Part shown: in pieces, positions 28,197-37,979 of the stretch
Numbering within the stretch: position 1 is the stretch's first letter
Layout of the letters: the number at the start of each line of letters is the position of its first letter
Assembly (NCBI RefSeq): GCF_030450055.1
Contig: NZ_CP118480.1
Coordinates: 558,001-622,000 of the forward strand
DNA from: Gallaecimonas kandeliae
Lineage (GTDB): Bacteria; Pseudomonadota; Gammaproteobacteria; Enterobacterales; Gallaecimonadaceae
Reading direction: 5' to 3'
Length of the DNA stretch: 64,000 nt
Made by a program: the position numbers and the translations under genes
The notes under the pieces: model-generated
What the model was told of the DNA's origin: nothing
Database searches by the model: none
What the model saw: the letters and a program-made list of their open reading frames with translations, nothing else

Positions 28197-28924
28197 TCCA
28201 CACCCGACTGGGCGATGTTGGCCAGGTGGGCGCCGCTGGCCTCGCTGGTCACCATCAGCACGGGGATATGGGACTGCACCGAGTGCTGGCGGATGTACTC
28301 GGTCAGCTCCCGGCCGTTGATGTTGGGCATGTTGTAGTCGGTGACCACCAGGTCGAACATCTGCTCCTGCAGCAGGGCTATGGCCTGGTCGCCGTCGGCC
28401 GCCTCTGTGAGCTGGGTGATGCCGAGGTTTTCCAGCACCCGCACTATGTGACGCCTGGCCATGCGGCTGTCGTCCACCACCAGCACCCGCAGGGCGCGGG
28501 CGTCGAAATGGCTCAGCTCCAGTTCCTGGGGAGAGAGCAGATCCAGGGTGGCATTGATGGCCAGGCCCAGCTGATCGCGGGAAAAAGGCTTGGGCAAGAT
28601 GGCGGCCACCCCGGACTGCTTGAAGGCCTCCAGCTCTGTGGGGCGGCGCTCGCTGGACACCAGCACGAAGGGGGTGTCCTTGAGGAGAGGGTCGCCGCGC
28701 AGGGCCTGGACCAGTTCCAGGGCGGTGCCGTCGGTGAAATGCAGGGCGCTCAGCACCAGGTCGGGGCGGCGGCTGCGCAGGTAATCCAGGGCGCTCTGGA
28801 CGCCGTCGGCCCCGTCCACCTGGGCTATGCCTTCGTCATTGAGGTGGCGCAGTATCACCCTTCTCTGGGTCTCGGAGGGCTCTACCAGCAGCAGGGACAG
28901 ATCGGCGGGGGACAGGGATACCAT
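28127..28924 (-). CDS. Response regulator with two receiver domains, the first degenerate
   Basis: 265 aa made only of two REC domains. The second (about 143-265) is canonical: VLVVDDSRMARRH, phospho-acceptor Asp in LVVTDYNMPNING, Thr/Ser in VLMVTSEA and Lys in ICDKPF. The first (about 8-130) has lost the acidic pocket (LLLVEPSETQRR) and the acceptor Asp (LVLSALHFTDG) but keeps Lys in ILPKPF, so it is probably a non-phosphorylated pseudo-receiver. There is no output domain, as in CheY-like and VpsR-like relay proteins; no partner kinase is nearby. Its 3' end is duplicated twice downstream. Confidence 0.9.
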   Translation of the reverse strand: MVSLSPADLSLLLVEPSETQRRVILRHLNDEGIAQVDGADGVQSALDYLRSRRPDLVLSALHFTDGTALELVQALRGDPLLKDTPFVLVSSERRPTELEAFKQSGVAAILPKPFSRDQLGLAINATLDLLSPQELELSHFDARALRVLVVDDSRMARRHIVRVLENLGITQLTEAADGDQAIALLQEQMFDLVVTDYNMPNINGRELTEYIRQHSVQSHIPVLMVTSEASGAHLANIAQSGVDAICDKPFEPAEVRAMLYRLLEQ

Positions 28925-29013
28925 CTTTTATTCTTCTTTTTCATCACAAACTACTAACAGGCATTGTCGCCTTTTAGGCCACCTTGGCAAGGGGTTTCGG
29001 CGGCCACAAAAAA

Positions 29014-29030
29014 GCCGCCCCAGGGGCGGC
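29014..29030 (-). terminator. Terminator after the HMA-like gene
   Basis: GCCGCC-CCTGG-GGCGGC followed on the minus strand by TTTTTT, about 60 bases past the stop of the small gene at 29090-29284. Confidence 0.82.
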
Positions 29031-29089
29031 CGTAACAGCTATTGTCAGGCTTCTAACGATTTGCCAGAAGACTAACCATAGCTCTCACT

Positions 29090-29284
29090 TCAGTTGAGTG
29101 CGGGGTAACCGCTGTCTTCGAGCACCTGGCTGAAGGCCTGGCGACTCTGGTCACTGATGATGGTGATCTGGTTGTGATCGCGGTCGACGCGCAGCAAAGC
29201 TTCGGCGTCGCGGGTCAATACCGCCTGCTGGATCCGTGAGACGCAATGATCGCCAAGGATGTTGCGTACTTGGAAGTGGTACAA
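29090..29284 (-). CDS. Small HMA-fold protein lacking the CxxC metal site
   Basis: 64 aa. The pattern (FQVRNILGDHCVSRIQQAVLTRDAEA, VDRDHNQITIISDQSRQAFSQVLEDSGYPA) matches heavy-metal-associated ferredoxin-like domains such as CopZ, but where those have C-x-x-C this protein has GDHC: only the second Cys (Cys14) remains, with a His before it. It may bind metal differently or have lost metal binding. The start is TTG at 29284 with AAGGAG 7 bases upstream. It has its own terminator and stands alone between the response regulator and sbcD. Confidence 0.75.
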   Translation of the reverse strand: MYHFQVRNILGDHCVSRIQQAVLTRDAEALLRVDRDHNQITIISDQSRQAFSQVLEDSGYPALN

Positions 29285-29536
29285 AACAAGGCTCCTTAGT
29301 TTGTTAGTGCCCTATCTATTTCAGCCGTTCGTTGACGTAAATTCAAGCTAAGACTCTAATTTTTTATTTGGTTTCTAATGAATTATTCAGGCCGGCAAGG
29401 CTGACATCGGTCACAACTTTATGAAAACCAATGGCTTATTGATGGCCCGGCGGCGCCTCGGGGCCTCGGTGCTCAAGGGCTGCAAGCCCGGCCAAAGCCA
29501 AGTAAAGTAGCCTCAAACCGCACAGCCCCGATTCTC

Positions 29537-30733
29537 ATGCGCATCCTCCACAGCTCCGACTGGCACCTGGGCCAGCACTTCATGGGCAAGACCCGCCAGG
29601 CCGAACACCAGGCCCTGATCGACTGGCTGCTGGCCGAGGCCCAGGCCCAGCAGGTGGACGCCGTGCTGCTGGCCGGCGACATCTTCGATACCGGCACCCC
29701 GCCCAGCTACGCCAGGGAGCTTTACAACCGTCTGGTGCTGGCCCTGAAGGGCGCCGGCGTTCAGCTGGTGGTGTTGGCCGGCAACCACGATTCTGTGGCC
29801 ATGCTGGAGGAGTCCAAAGCGCTGCTGGGGGCCCTGGACACCCTGGTGGTGGCAAGCCCGGGGGACGACCAGCTGCTGGTGCTCAAAGACGGCCAGGGCC
29901 AGCCGGGGGCCATCCTCTGCGCCATTCCCTTCCTGCGGGCCCGGGACTTGCTGCAAAGCGAGGCCGGCCAGAGCCAGGAAGACAAGCAGCGCGGCCTGCA
30001 GCAGGCCATCCAGGACCATTACCAGCATCTCTACCAGCGGGCCCTGGCCCGCCGGGCCGAGCTGGGTTTGGAGTTGCCCATCGTCATGACCGGCCACCTC
30101 ACCACTGTCGGGGCCAGCGCCTCCGAGTCGGTGCGCGAGATCTACGTGGGCAGCCTGGAGGCCTATCCCAGCAACGGCTTCCCGCCGGCGGACTACATCG
30201 CCCTCGGCCATATCCACAGGCCCCAGAAGGTCGGCGGCCAGGACCATGTCCGCTACAGCGGCTCCCCCATCCCCCTGAGCTTCGACGAGGCCCGCCAGCA
30301 AAAAGAAGTGCTGCTGGTGGAGCTGGCCCCCGGCCAGTGCCAGGTGAGCTCCCTGCCCGTGCCGAGCTTCCAGGCCCTGGCCAGCGTGCGGGGCCGCCTG
30401 GAGGAGCTGCGGGCCCAGGTGGCGGCCCTCTGCGAAGGTATCGACAGCCTCTGGCTGGAAGTGCAGCTGGAAGGGGAAGAGCACCTCGCCGATCTGCAGG
30501 CCAGGGTGGCCGAGCAGCTGGAAGGGCTGCCGGTGGAACTGCTGCGGCTGCGCCGGGTGCGCAGCAACCAGGGTGCCGCCCTGGGCCGGGAGGCCGGCGA
30601 AACCCTGGACGAGCTGGACCCCCTGGACGTCTTCGCCCGGCGCCTGGCCTGCGAGGAACTGGAACCGGCCCTGGCCGACAGCCTCACCGGCCTCTACCGC
30701 CAGACCCTGGCCAGCCTGGAGGAAGGGCAATGA
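29537..30733 (+). CDS. sbcD: SbcD nuclease subunit
   Basis: 398 aa, Mre11-type calcineurin-like phosphoesterase. Metal-binding motifs in order: [11 protein letters not shown] (residues 5-15), [28 protein letters not shown] and ALGHIHRPQ. The C-terminal capping region (about 280-398) includes [13 protein letters not shown]. With SbcC it cleaves DNA hairpins and palindromes and processes blocked ends. The stop overlaps the sbcC start (ATGA). Confidence 0.97.
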   Translation: MRILHSSDWHLGQHFMGKTRQAEHQALIDWLLAEAQAQQVDAVLLAGDIFDTGTPPSYARELYNRLVLALKGAGVQLVVLAGNHDSVAMLEESKALLGALDTLVVASPGDDQLLVLKDGQGQPGAILCAIPFLRARDLLQSEAGQSQEDKQRGLQQAIQDHYQHLYQRALARRAELGLELPIVMTGHLTTVGASASESVREIYVGSLEAYPSNGFPPADYIALGHIHRPQKVGGQDHVRYSGSPIPLSFDEARQQKEVLLVELAPGQCQVSSLPVPSFQALASVRGRLEELRAQVAALCEGIDSLWLEVQLEGEEHLADLQARVAEQLEGLPVELLRLRRVRSNQGAALGREAGETLDELDPLDVFARRLACEELEPALADSLTGLYRQTLASLEEGQ

Positions 30734-33700
30734 AGATCCTCAGCCTGCGCCTCAAGAACCTCAACTCCCTCAAGGGGGAGTGGCATATCGATTTTCGCCA
30801 GCCCCCCTTCAGGGACAACGGCCTCTTCGCCATCACAGGTGCCACCGGGGCCGGCAAGACCACGCTGCTGGACGCCATCTGCCTGGCCCTCTACCACGAG
30901 ACGCCGCGCATGAAGACGGTGTCCCAGTCCAGCAACGAACTCATGACCCGCCACACCAGCGAGGCCCTGGCCGAGGTGGAATTCGAGGTCAAGGGCCAGG
31001 GCTACCGCGCCTTCTGGCAGCAGCGCCGGGCCCGCGACAAGGCCGACGGCAAGCTCCAGCCTCCCAGGGTGGAGCTGGCGCGGCTGGACGGTGAGATCCT
31101 CACCGACAAGATCAACGACAAGCTCAGGCTCACCGAGGAGCTGACCGGCCTCGACTTCGGCCGCTTCACCATGTCCATGCTGCTGGCCCAGGGGGGCTTC
31201 GCCGCCTTCCTCAACGCCGACGCCAACAAGCGCGCCGAACTGCTCGAAGAGCTGACCGGCACCGAGATCTACGGCCAGATCTCCCAAAGGGTCTTCGAAG
31301 ACACCCGCAACCTGGAGCAGGTCGTCAAGGTGCTGGAGGCCAAGGCCGGTCAGATAGCGGTGCTGCCGGACGAGGAGCGGGCGGATCTGGCCACGCAGCT
31401 GGAGGCGCTGCGCGCCGAGGAAAAGACCCTCAACGACCAGTTGCTCAAGGTCGCCACCCAGCTCGACTGGCGCCGGCAGCTGGACGCGGCCGGCCAGGAA
31501 CTCAAGGCCGCAGAGGCCCAGCTGGCCGAAGCCAGCCAGCACTGGCAACAGGCCGAGCCCCAGTTGAAGAGGCTCAAGGCCGCCAAGCCCGCCGAAGCGT
31601 TGCGCCCCCTCTACCGCCGCTGGCAGCAGCTGGGGGAGGAACTGGCCACCAACCACCAGGCCGAGACGGTGCTGGCCACGCGCCTGGCCGAACTCGAGGC
31701 CCGCCAGGGAGAGGCGGCCCGCCAGGGGGAGGCCCTGGCCAGGACCCAACACCAGCAGCTCCGGGCCGAACTTCAGCGCCAGCAGGGCGAAAGGACTGAG
31801 CGCCAGCAGTGGCTGGCCCAGCACCAGCAGGACGGCGAGCTGGCGGCCCAGCTCAGCGGTTGGCAGCAGTGGCAGCGCCAATTGGAGGCCGAGCGCCGCA
31901 GCGGCCAGCAGGAAGAGGCGCGCCGCCAGCGCCTGCTGGACAGTCTTACCGAGGCCCAGCAGGGCCTGGCCAGGCTGGAGCAGCAGGCCAATCTGGCCCA
32001 GGGCGAGGCCCGCCAGGCCGAGCAGCGCCTCCAGCAGGCCGAGCAACAACTCGGCGCCTTGCTGGACGGCCACAGCCTCGACGACTGGCGCAGTCATTGG
32101 CAGGGGCAGCAGAAGCTGCTGCCCCTGGCCCAGGCCCAGCAGCAGGCCGAAGACCGCCAGGGAGAGCTGGCCGCCACCCAGGGCCAGACGGAGCAGGCCA
32201 TCCGGGAGCTCGAACAACAGCGCCTGGCCCTGCGGGAGCGCTTCAAGCTGCTGCGCGAGCAGCAAAAGGACAAGGAAAGGCTGCTGGCCCAGGAAAAGAC
32301 CATCTTTGAGCTGGCCCACTACCGCAGCCGCCTCAAGCCCGGCGAGCCCTGCCCCTTGTGCGGCGCCGCCGAGCATCCCGGCATCAGGGACTATGAGTCC
32401 CTGGACAGCAGCGGCACCGAGGAGGCCCTGGCGCGGCTGACCGAGGAGCTGGCCGCCATCGAGTCCCAGGGCACCAGCCTGGGGGTACGCATCGAGGAAT
32501 ACGGCAAGCTGCTTGGCCAATACCGCCAGGAGCAGCAGCAGCTGGCGGCGGCCATGGCCGAGCGCGGCCAGCAACTGGCCGGCAAAAGCTACCAGGCCTT
32601 GCTGGCGGAGCTGGGCCGCTTGGAAGAGACCATGGCCGCCATAGAGGCGGCCGCCAAGGCCCGTGACCAGCAACAACAGGATTGGCAGCGGGCCCACTTC
32701 GACGCCGAGAAGGCCAGGGACAAGGCCGCCTTCGGCCAGCAGCAGCTGGCCGAGCAGCGGCGCCAATTGGCCGAGGCCGGTGAGCGCCAGGGCCAACTGG
32801 CCGAACAGCTGGTGGCCGCCGAGCAGCACTTCAATGACGCCCTGGCCGCCTTTGGTTTGCAGGCAGGCGAGGACTGGCAAGCCCAGTGCCAGGCCCGTAT
32901 TCAGGCCCACCAGGGCGCCCAGCAGCGGCTGGCGGAGCTGGACAAGGCGTTGGAGTTGGGCGGCCACCACCTGGAGCGCTGGCAGCAGCAGCGTGAGCTG
33001 TGGCGCCAGCGCCTGGGGGAACTGGCCCCCTGGCAGCAGGAAGTGCCCGGGTTGGCGTTGGAGGAACTGGAGCGGCGCTTCAGCGAGGCCGGCGACGCCC
33101 TCAAGGAAGGGAGGGCCGAACTCAAGGCGCGCCGCCAGCGCTCAGCAGAGCTGGCCGAGCAGCAAAGCCAGGCCCTGGGCCAGTGGCAGCAAGAGCTCAA
33201 GGCCAGCCCCTTCAAGGACGAGGCCGCCTTCCACGACGCCCTGCTGCCCATCGAGGAGCAGCAACGCCTGGCCGAGCTGGAGCAGCGCCTCCACGATGCC
33301 CTGGTCGCCGCCCAGAGCCGGGCGGCGGATCTCAAGGCCAGGGTTCAACTGCTGGGCCGAGACCGCCAAGGGGAGGCGAGCCTGGACGAACTCAAGGCCA
33401 GGGAACAGGGGCTGCGCGAACAGCTGCGCGCCCTGGCCAGCCAGGACGGCGCCCTGGACACCCGCCTCAAGGCCGATGCCGAGGCCAGGGCCGCCCTGGG
33501 TGAGCTGGGCCAGGAGCTGGAAGCCAGGCGGGGCGAACTGGCCCTGCAACAGCACCTCAACGGCCTGATAGGATCGCGCAGCGGCGACAACTTCCGCCGC
33601 TTCGCCCAGGGCCTGACCTTGGATCACCTGATCCTGCTGGCCAACCGCCAACTGCAGCGGCTGCACGGCCGTTACCAGCTGGCCCGCAAGGAAGGAGCCG

Positions 33701-34062
33701 AGCTGGAACTGGAGGTGCGGGACTGCTGGCAGGCGGACGTGGCCAGGGACACCCGCACCCTGTCCGGCGGCGAGAGCTTCCTGGTCAGTCTGGCCCTGGC
33801 CTTGGCCCTGTCGGACCTGGTCAGCCAGAAGACCGCCATCGATTCCTTGTTCCTGGACGAGGGCTTCGGCACCCTGGACGCCGACACCCTGGAGGTGGCC
33901 CTGGACGCCCTGGACAACCTCAACGCCAGCGGCAAGATGATCGGCGTGATCAGCCACGTCGAGGCCCTCAAGGAGCGGATCCCGGTGCAGGTCAAGGTGC
34001 ACAAGGGCGCCGGCATGGGCTATTCGCGCCTGGACGGGCGCTTTGCCATGGCTCAGCCCTGA
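30730..34062 (+). CDS. sbcC: SbcC ATPase subunit (SMC-like)
   Basis: 1110 aa from the ATG overlapping the sbcD stop; the frame is open earlier only as an sbcD shadow. Rad50-type ATPase: Walker [17 protein letters not shown] (about residues 34-49), then about 800 residues of Gln/Ala/Leu/Glu-rich coiled coil interrupted by the zinc hook CPLCG (about residue 540), and the C-terminal signature [20 protein letters not shown] with Walker [15 protein letters not shown]. The coiled coil is unusually rich in Gln and Ala codons. It forms the SbcCD nuclease with the preceding gene. Confidence 0.97.
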   Translation: MKILSLRLKNLNSLKGEWHIDFRQPPFRDNGLFAITGATGAGKTTLLDAICLALYHETPRMKTVSQSSNELMTRHTSEALAEVEFEVKGQGYRAFWQQRRARDKADGKLQPPRVELARLDGEILTDKINDKLRLTEELTGLDFGRFTMSMLLAQGGFAAFLNADANKRAELLEELTGTEIYGQISQRVFEDTRNLEQVVKVLEAKAGQIAVLPDEERADLATQLEALRAEEKTLNDQLLKVATQLDWRRQLDAAGQELKAAEAQLAEASQHWQQAEPQLKRLKAAKPAEALRPLYRRWQQLGEELATNHQAETVLATRLAELEARQGEAARQGEALARTQHQQLRAELQRQQGERTERQQWLAQHQQDGELAAQLSGWQQWQRQLEAERRSGQQEEARRQRLLDSLTEAQQGLARLEQQANLAQGEARQAEQRLQQAEQQLGALLDGHSLDDWRSHWQGQQKLLPLAQAQQQAEDRQGELAATQGQTEQAIRELEQQRLALRERFKLLREQQKDKERLLAQEKTIFELAHYRSRLKPGEPCPLCGAAEHPGIRDYESLDSSGTEEALARLTEELAAIESQGTSLGVRIEEYGKLLGQYRQEQQQLAAAMAERGQQLAGKSYQALLAELGRLEETMAAIEAAAKARDQQQQDWQRAHFDAEKARDKAAFGQQQLAEQRRQLAEAGERQGQLAEQLVAAEQHFNDALAAFGLQAGEDWQAQCQARIQAHQGAQQRLAELDKALELGGHHLERWQQQRELWRQRLGELAPWQQEVPGLALEELERRFSEAGDALKEGRAELKARRQRSAELAEQQSQALGQWQQELKASPFKDEAAFHDALLPIEEQQRLAELEQRLHDALVAAQSRAADLKARVQLLGRDRQGEASLDELKAREQGLREQLRALASQDGALDTRLKADAEARAALGELGQELEARRGELALQQHLNGLIGSRSGDNFRRFAQGLTLDHLILLANRQLQRLHGRYQLARKEGAELELEVRDCWQADVARDTRTLSGGESFLVSLALALALSDLVSQKTAIDSLFLDEGFGTLDADTLEVALDALDNLNASGKMIGVISHVEALKERIPVQVKVHKGAGMGYSRLDGRFAMAQP

Positions 34063-34433
34063 TTGGCTAGCTCGATGAGGTTCTGGTCCGGGTCGCGGAT
34101 GTAGAGGGACAGCAGGGGGCCAGTAGCGCCGGTGCGCGCCACAGGCCCTTCTTCCAGGGCGACGCCGAGGGCGGCCAGCTCCGCCTGCACCTGGGCCAGG
34201 GGCGTGCTGGTGATGAAACAGAGGTCCGCCGAGCCCGGCGTGGGGGCCTTGGCCTTGGGTTCGAATTCCCGACCGGCCTGGTGGAGGTTGATCTTCTGTT
34301 GGCCGAAGGCCAGGGCCTTGCGGTCTCCTTTGAAGGTGACCACCTCGAAGCCCAGCACGCGCCGGTAGAAGGTGCAGCTGGCGTCGATGTCGGCCACCGT
34401 CAGCACCAGGTGATCCAAATGGCTGATTTCCAT
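34053..34433 (-). CDS. VOC family (glyoxalase/bleomycin-resistance fold) protein
   Basis: 126 aa, a single VOC fold of two beta-alpha-beta-beta-beta modules: [32 protein letters not shown] at the N-terminus with the first metal ligand His, [18 protein letters not shown], and the C-terminal [15 protein letters not shown] with the Glu ligand. This resembles the YwbC/ VirulenceAssociated subgroup of small VOC proteins; the substrate is unknown. Its 3' end overlaps the convergent sbcC by 10 bases. Confidence 0.9.
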   Translation of the reverse strand: MEISHLDHLVLTVADIDASCTFYRRVLGFEVVTFKGDRKALAFGQQKINLHQAGREFEPKAKAPTPGSADLCFITSTPLAQVQAELAALGVALEEGPVARTGATGPLLSLYIRDPDQNLIELANQG

Positions 34434-34552
34434 CTATAGGCTCCTCTCTCCCGCCTTGCCCCCGGGGCCGCCCTGGGCCAGACTCTGGGCTGACCCGGCA
34501 TGGGCCGGGCAACGACTTTCCCACGGGCATGGACCCGACACAAGGAGTACAG

Positions 34553-35050
34553 ATGGCAACAGTAAGCCTCCAGGGCAACCCCGTCACCGTCGAGGGCGAA
34601 CTGCCCACCAAGGGCCAGCAGGCCCCCGCCTTCCGCCTGGTGGCCGGCAACCTGGCCGACCTCGGGCTTGAGGACTTCGCCGGTAAGCGCAAGATCCTCA
34701 ACATCTTCCCCAGCGTCGACACCCCCACCTGCGCCGCCTCGGTGCGCAAGTTCAACGAGCAGGCCGCTGCCCTCAACAACACTGTGGTGCTCTGCATCAG
34801 CGCCGACCTGCCGTTCGCCCAGGCCCGCTTCTGCGGCGCCGAAGGCATCGAAGGGGTCACCAACCTGTCGATGATGCGCGGCAGCAGCTTCCTCAAGGAC
34901 TACGGCGTGGCCATCGCCGACGGCCCCCTGGTGGGCCTGGCCGCCCGCGCCGTTGTGGTGCTGGACGAGCACGACAAGGTGTTGCACAGCGAGCTGGTGC
35001 CGGAAATAGCCAACGAGCCCGACTACGCCGCCGCCCTGGCCGTGCTCTAA
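34553..35050 (+). CDS. tpx: Tpx thiol peroxidase
   Basis: 165 aa from the ATG at 34553, preceded by AAGGAG. An upstream start would add eight residues with no ribosome site. Atypical 2-Cys peroxiredoxin: peroxidatic Cys in [21 protein letters not shown] (about residue 60) and resolving Cys in [16 protein letters not shown] (about residue 94), spaced as in E. coli Tpx. Reduces hydrogen peroxide and alkyl hydroperoxides with thioredoxin. Ends at a strong terminator. Confidence 0.97.
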   Translation: MATVSLQGNPVTVEGELPTKGQQAPAFRLVAGNLADLGLEDFAGKRKILNIFPSVDTPTCAASVRKFNEQAAALNNTVVLCISADLPFAQARFCGAEGIEGVTNLSMMRGSSFLKDYGVAIADGPLVGLAARAVVVLDEHDKVLHSELVPEIANEPDYAAALAVL

Positions 35051-35064
35051 GGGCAAACAAGCTC

Positions 35065-35094
35065 AAAAAAGGCAGCCACTGGGCTGCCTTTTTT
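35065..35094. terminator. Bidirectional terminator between tpx and the convergent membrane-protein gene
   Basis: AAAAAAGGCAGCC-ACTG-GGCTGCCTTTTTT: symmetric, with a T-run on both strands, 14 bases past the tpx stop. Confidence 0.9.
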
Positions 35095-35606
35095 CATGCG
35101 CTGGCCTTGGCACCGGCGCCGAGGGCGCTCAGCCAGAGCACCAGGCCGGCGCCCAGGGAAGCCAGGGGGCTGGCCGGGCCGGCCAGCACCGGCACCAGCA
35201 GGGCCAGCAGCACCAGGGCGGCGCCGGTCAGGTAATGGGGCCTGTAGCGCAGCAGCCGCGCCAGGGGCAGGAAATGCAGCCCTATCACCAGCAGGGCGAA
35301 GGGCACCAGCCATTGGGGGTGGCCGCCGAGGCTCAGCAGGTTGCCTCCTACCACCAGCGCCAGCCATTGCACCAGGTTGACCCAGAGGAAGCCGCGGCGG
35401 GCGTCGGCGTCCATGGGCCTGTTGGCACCGGCACGAAGGGTTTTTAAGGGGCCGGCCAGCAGCAACAGGGTGACGGCGGCGACGGCGGCCAGGGCCGGTA
35501 GGCCGAGTTCCCCGAGCTGGTTGCAAGCGAGCAGCAGCCAGGCGCTGCCGAACAGGGCCATGATCAGGGCGCCCTTGGCGCGGCCGCTGGAAGGATGTTG
35601 TTGCAT
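35094..35606 (-). CDS. Integral membrane protein of unknown function
   Basis: 170 aa from the ATG at 35606, with a perfect AAGGAGG 6 bases upstream; a longer frame to 35663 lacks a ribosome site. Five or six hydrophobic segments (LIMALFGSAWLLLACNQLG; LAAVAAVTLLLLAGPL; LVQWLALVVGGNLLSLGG; LVPFALLVIGLHFLPLARLL; YLTGAALVLLALLVPVLAG; LGAGLVLWLSALGAG). The stretch VIGLHFLPLARLLRYRPHY recalls small DUF-type membrane families, but I cannot name one. Divergent from the helicase gene. Confidence 0.78.
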   Translation of the reverse strand: MQQHPSSGRAKGALIMALFGSAWLLLACNQLGELGLPALAAVAAVTLLLLAGPLKTLRAGANRPMDADARRGFLWVNLVQWLALVVGGNLLSLGGHPQWLVPFALLVIGLHFLPLARLLRYRPHYLTGAALVLLALLVPVLAGPASPLASLGAGLVLWLSALGAGAKASA

Positions 35607-35737
35607 CTTTGACCTCCTTGTCGATGGCTGGCCAGGATGGCACGGGGCTCTTGGCTGACGCAAGACTGGCCGATTGGCTTTCCCAGCGACCCTGCACTGA
35701 TGCTACTATCCGCCCTCTTCTGAATTAGGGCCCCACC

Positions 35738-37315
35738 ATGACCGACACCACCTTCGCCGATCTCGGCCTCAGCAAGGCTTTGCTGGACGCCGTTGCCGAA
35801 CAGGGCTATGAGCACCCCTCTCCCATCCAGGCCCAGGCCATACCGGCGGTGTTGGAAGGCCGTGACGTCATGGCTGCCGCCCAGACCGGCACCGGCAAGA
35901 CCGCCGGCTTCACCCTGCCTTTGCTGCAGCGCCTGAGCGGCGGCCCCAAGGTCCAGGGCAATCAGGTCAGGGCCCTGGTGCTGACCCCCACCCGCGAACT
36001 GGCGGCCCAGGTGGCCGAGAGCGTCACCACTTACGGTAAGAACCTGCCCCTGCGCTGCCAGGTGGTGTTCGGGGGCGTCAAGATCAATCCCCAGATGATG
36101 GGCCTGCGCCGCGGCGCCGACGTGCTGGTGGCCACCCCCGGCCGCCTGCTGGACCTCTACCAGCAGAACGCCGTCCGTTTCAGCCAGCTCGAAGTGCTGG
36201 TGCTGGACGAAGCCGACCGCATGCTGGACATGGGCTTTATCCACGACATCAAGAAGGTGCTGGCGGTCCTGCCGCCCAAGCGCCAGAACCTGCTGTTCAG
36301 CGCCACCTTCAGCGACGAGATCCGCGCCCTGGCCAAGGGCCTGATCCACGATCCTGTCGAAGTCTCTGTGACGCCGCCCAACAGCACCGCCGAACGGGTC
36401 GAGCAGGCCATCTACCCGGTGGACAAGAAGCGCAAGCCGGCACTGCTGTGCAAGCTCATCCATGACAACGACTGGCAGCAGGTGCTGGTGTTCACCAAGA
36501 CCAAGCACGGCGCCAACAAGCTGAGCCGCCAGTTGGAAGACGACGGCATCACCGCCGCCGCCATCCACGGCAACAAGAGCCAGGGTGCCCGCACCAAGGC
36601 CCTGGCCGACTTCAAGAGCGGCGCCATCCGGGTACTGGTGGCCACCGACATCGCCGCTCGCGGCCTCGACATCGACCAGCTGCCCCAGGTGGTGAACTTC
36701 GAGCTGCCCCATGTGGCCGAGGACTATGTGCACCGCATCGGCCGTACCGGCCGGGCCGGAGCCAGCGGCAAGGCCATCTCCCTGGTCTGCGCCGACGAAG
36801 ACAAGGAACTGCGCGGCATAGAGCGGCTGATCCGCCTGCAGTTGCCGCGGGTCCAGGAGCCGGGCTTCGAGCCGGTCAACGACCTGGGGGAATCGACCCC
36901 GGACAACAGGCCTGCCAAGCCCAAGAAACCCAAGAAGCCCAAGCAACACCTGGATGGCCAGCGTGCCCCTGCCCACGACGGCCCCTCCCAGGGCCGTCAC
37001 AGCGGCCAGGACGGCGAAGGCCGCCGCCAGGGCCAAGGCCAAGGCCGCGGCGAAGGCCAGCGCCGCACCGAGGGGCGCCAGGGCGAACGCCAGGGCGGTG
37101 AAGGCCGCCGCCAGGGTCAGGGCCAACGCCGCGGCGAAGGTCAGGGCCAGCGTGACGGTAACCGCGATGGCGACCGCCGCAGTGCCGAGGGTAACCGCAG
37201 CGGCCAGCGCCAGGGCGGCCAGCGCAGCGGTAACAGTGGCGGCCAGCGCCAAGGTGGCCAGCGCAGCGGCAACCGTCAGGGCGGCAACCGCGGCGACGTC
37301 AACGGCAACCGTTGA
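35738..37315 (+). CDS. rhlE: RhlE-type DEAD-box RNA helicase with a long RG/QG-rich tail
   Basis: 525 aa. Core motifs in order: Q motif ([27 protein letters not shown]), [12 protein letters not shown] (I), PTREL (Ia), [16 protein letters not shown] (II, DEAD), FSATFSDEI (III), [12 protein letters not shown] (V) and [10 protein letters not shown] (VI). Residues 1-370 are RhlE-like. The C-terminal 130 residues are almost wholly Gly, Arg, Gln, Asn and Glu, built from degenerate [17 protein letters not shown] repeats, a disordered RNA-binding tail that can drive condensate formation. RhlE helps in ribosome assembly and RNA decay. It ends at a strong terminator. Confidence 0.93.
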   Translation: MTDTTFADLGLSKALLDAVAEQGYEHPSPIQAQAIPAVLEGRDVMAAAQTGTGKTAGFTLPLLQRLSGGPKVQGNQVRALVLTPTRELAAQVAESVTTYGKNLPLRCQVVFGGVKINPQMMGLRRGADVLVATPGRLLDLYQQNAVRFSQLEVLVLDEADRMLDMGFIHDIKKVLAVLPPKRQNLLFSATFSDEIRALAKGLIHDPVEVSVTPPNSTAERVEQAIYPVDKKRKPALLCKLIHDNDWQQVLVFTKTKHGANKLSRQLEDDGITAAAIHGNKSQGARTKALADFKSGAIRVLVATDIAARGLDIDQLPQVVNFELPHVAEDYVHRIGRTGRAGASGKAISLVCADEDKELRGIERLIRLQLPRVQEPGFEPVNDLGESTPDNRPAKPKKPKKPKQHLDGQRAPAHDGPSQGRHSGQDGEGRRQGQGQGRGEGQRRTEGRQGERQGGEGRRQGQGQRRGEGQGQRDGNRDGDRRSAEGNRSGQRQGGQRSGNSGGQRQGGQRSGNRQGGNRGDVNGNR

Positions 37316-37333
37316 GCCAAACCCCAGACAGCA

Positions 37334-37357
37334 AAAAGGCGCCCCAGGGCGCCTTTT
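37334..37357 (+). terminator. Terminator after rhlE
   Basis: AAAAGGCGCCC/GGGCGCCTTTT, 18 bases past the stop, between convergent genes; its T-run serves both strands. Confidence 0.85.
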
Positions 37358-37358
37358 C

Positions 37359-37610
37359 TTATGGCTGGCTCTTCTTCGGCAGCTGGGGTGGCACTATGCC
37401 GTCTTCCGGGGGATATATGACCATCTCCAGCTTGGGTTCGGGGCAGGGCACGGCGGCCGGGTCCGTGCCCCTGGCGGTGGGCTTGGAAGAAGGCTGTACC
37501 GGGGTGCAGTTGTCGGTGGCGGGGCCCAGGCCCTGGTTGGCGCTCTCGGGCATTTCGGCGCAGCCGGCCAGCGCCAGGGCGGCCAGGGCCAGTAGCACTT
37601 TGTCTTTCAT
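37359..37610 (-). CDS. Small proline-rich lipoprotein
   Basis: 83 aa. Signal peptide II with lipobox LALAGCAE, so the mature protein begins at Cys17. The remainder is short, Pro-rich and low in secondary structure (ESANQGLGPATDNCTPVQPSSKPT; CPEPKLEMVIYPPEDGIVPP), with two further cysteines that could pair. No family recognised. The 3' end abuts the rhlE terminator. Confidence 0.75.
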   Translation of the reverse strand: MKDKVLLALAALALAGCAEMPESANQGLGPATDNCTPVQPSSKPTARGTDPAAVPCPEPKLEMVIYPPEDGIVPPQLPKKSQP

Positions 37611-37701
37611 CGATCTTTCCCTAATCAGCCTGGAAGGACTCCGACCTTAATGGCAGCCCACAGGGCAGGTCAACAGCCGAGGGCGCCGGCCGGGCATGAA
37701 A

Positions 37702-37720
37702 AAGCGGCGCTAGCGCCGCT
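37702..37720. terminator. Hairpin 3' of the 59-aa ORF
   Basis: AGCGGCGC-TA-GCGCCGCT with T/A-rich flanks on both sides, 6 bases past the stop of the small ORF at 37726-37905. Acts as an intrinsic terminator on the minus strand (TTTTTC tail). Confidence 0.75.
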
Positions 37721-37725
37721 CTTTT

Positions 37726-37905
37726 TCAGGCCTGGGTGTCGATGTTATTGCCCAGCGGCCCCTGGGGTTTGGCGGTGCTGACTTGGACGCCGTCGTCCTT
37801 GTCGCCGTCGCCGTCCGGTTTGTTGCCTTCCACCTGATCCCTGGCCTGGCTGGCCTGGACGGCCGCCTGCTGGGCCAGGATGGAGCTTGCTGAGTTGACG
37901 TTCAT
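37726..37905 (-). CDS. Small acidic, Gln/Asp-rich protein (59 aa)
   Basis: ATG at 37905 to TGA at 37726. The N-terminus MNVNSASSILAQQAAVQAS is a neat amphipathic helix; the middle is KPDGDGDKDDGV, then a Ser/Thr/Pro/Gly tail ending NNIDTQA. It has an intrinsic terminator directly after its stop and lies in an otherwise empty 370-base gap. Codon usage is that of the surrounding genes. The helix-plus-acidic-repeat pattern recalls short proteins annotated in Vibrionales and Shewanella, but I cannot name a family. It is easy to miss because of its length. Confidence 0.65.
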   Translation of the reverse strand: MNVNSASSILAQQAAVQASQARDQVEGNKPDGDGDKDDGVQVSTAKPQGPLGNNIDTQA

Positions 37906-37979
37906 AAGGCTTACCCATTGCTCTTTGGCACCGGCATTGGTGCCAGCCGTAAGTGTGGTACAGCCTGCTTAAAAAAGTC

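Noticed and set aside
27905-28200. CRISPR array
   Set aside because: The repeat units are contiguous, have no unique spacers and are derived from a coding 3' end.
30337-30729. N-terminal extension of SbcC inside sbcD
   Set aside because: Pro/Gly/Arg-rich out-of-frame sequence; the real start is the ATG overlapping the sbcD stop.
30694-32970. 758-residue minus-strand frame opposite sbcC
   Set aside because: Leu/Gly/Val-rich antisense of the Gln/Ala-rich SbcC coiled coil.
35564-37252. 562-residue minus-strand frame opposite the helicase
   Set aside because: The stretch of alternating Ala/Val/Thr is simply the reverse of the helicase's repetitive tail codons.
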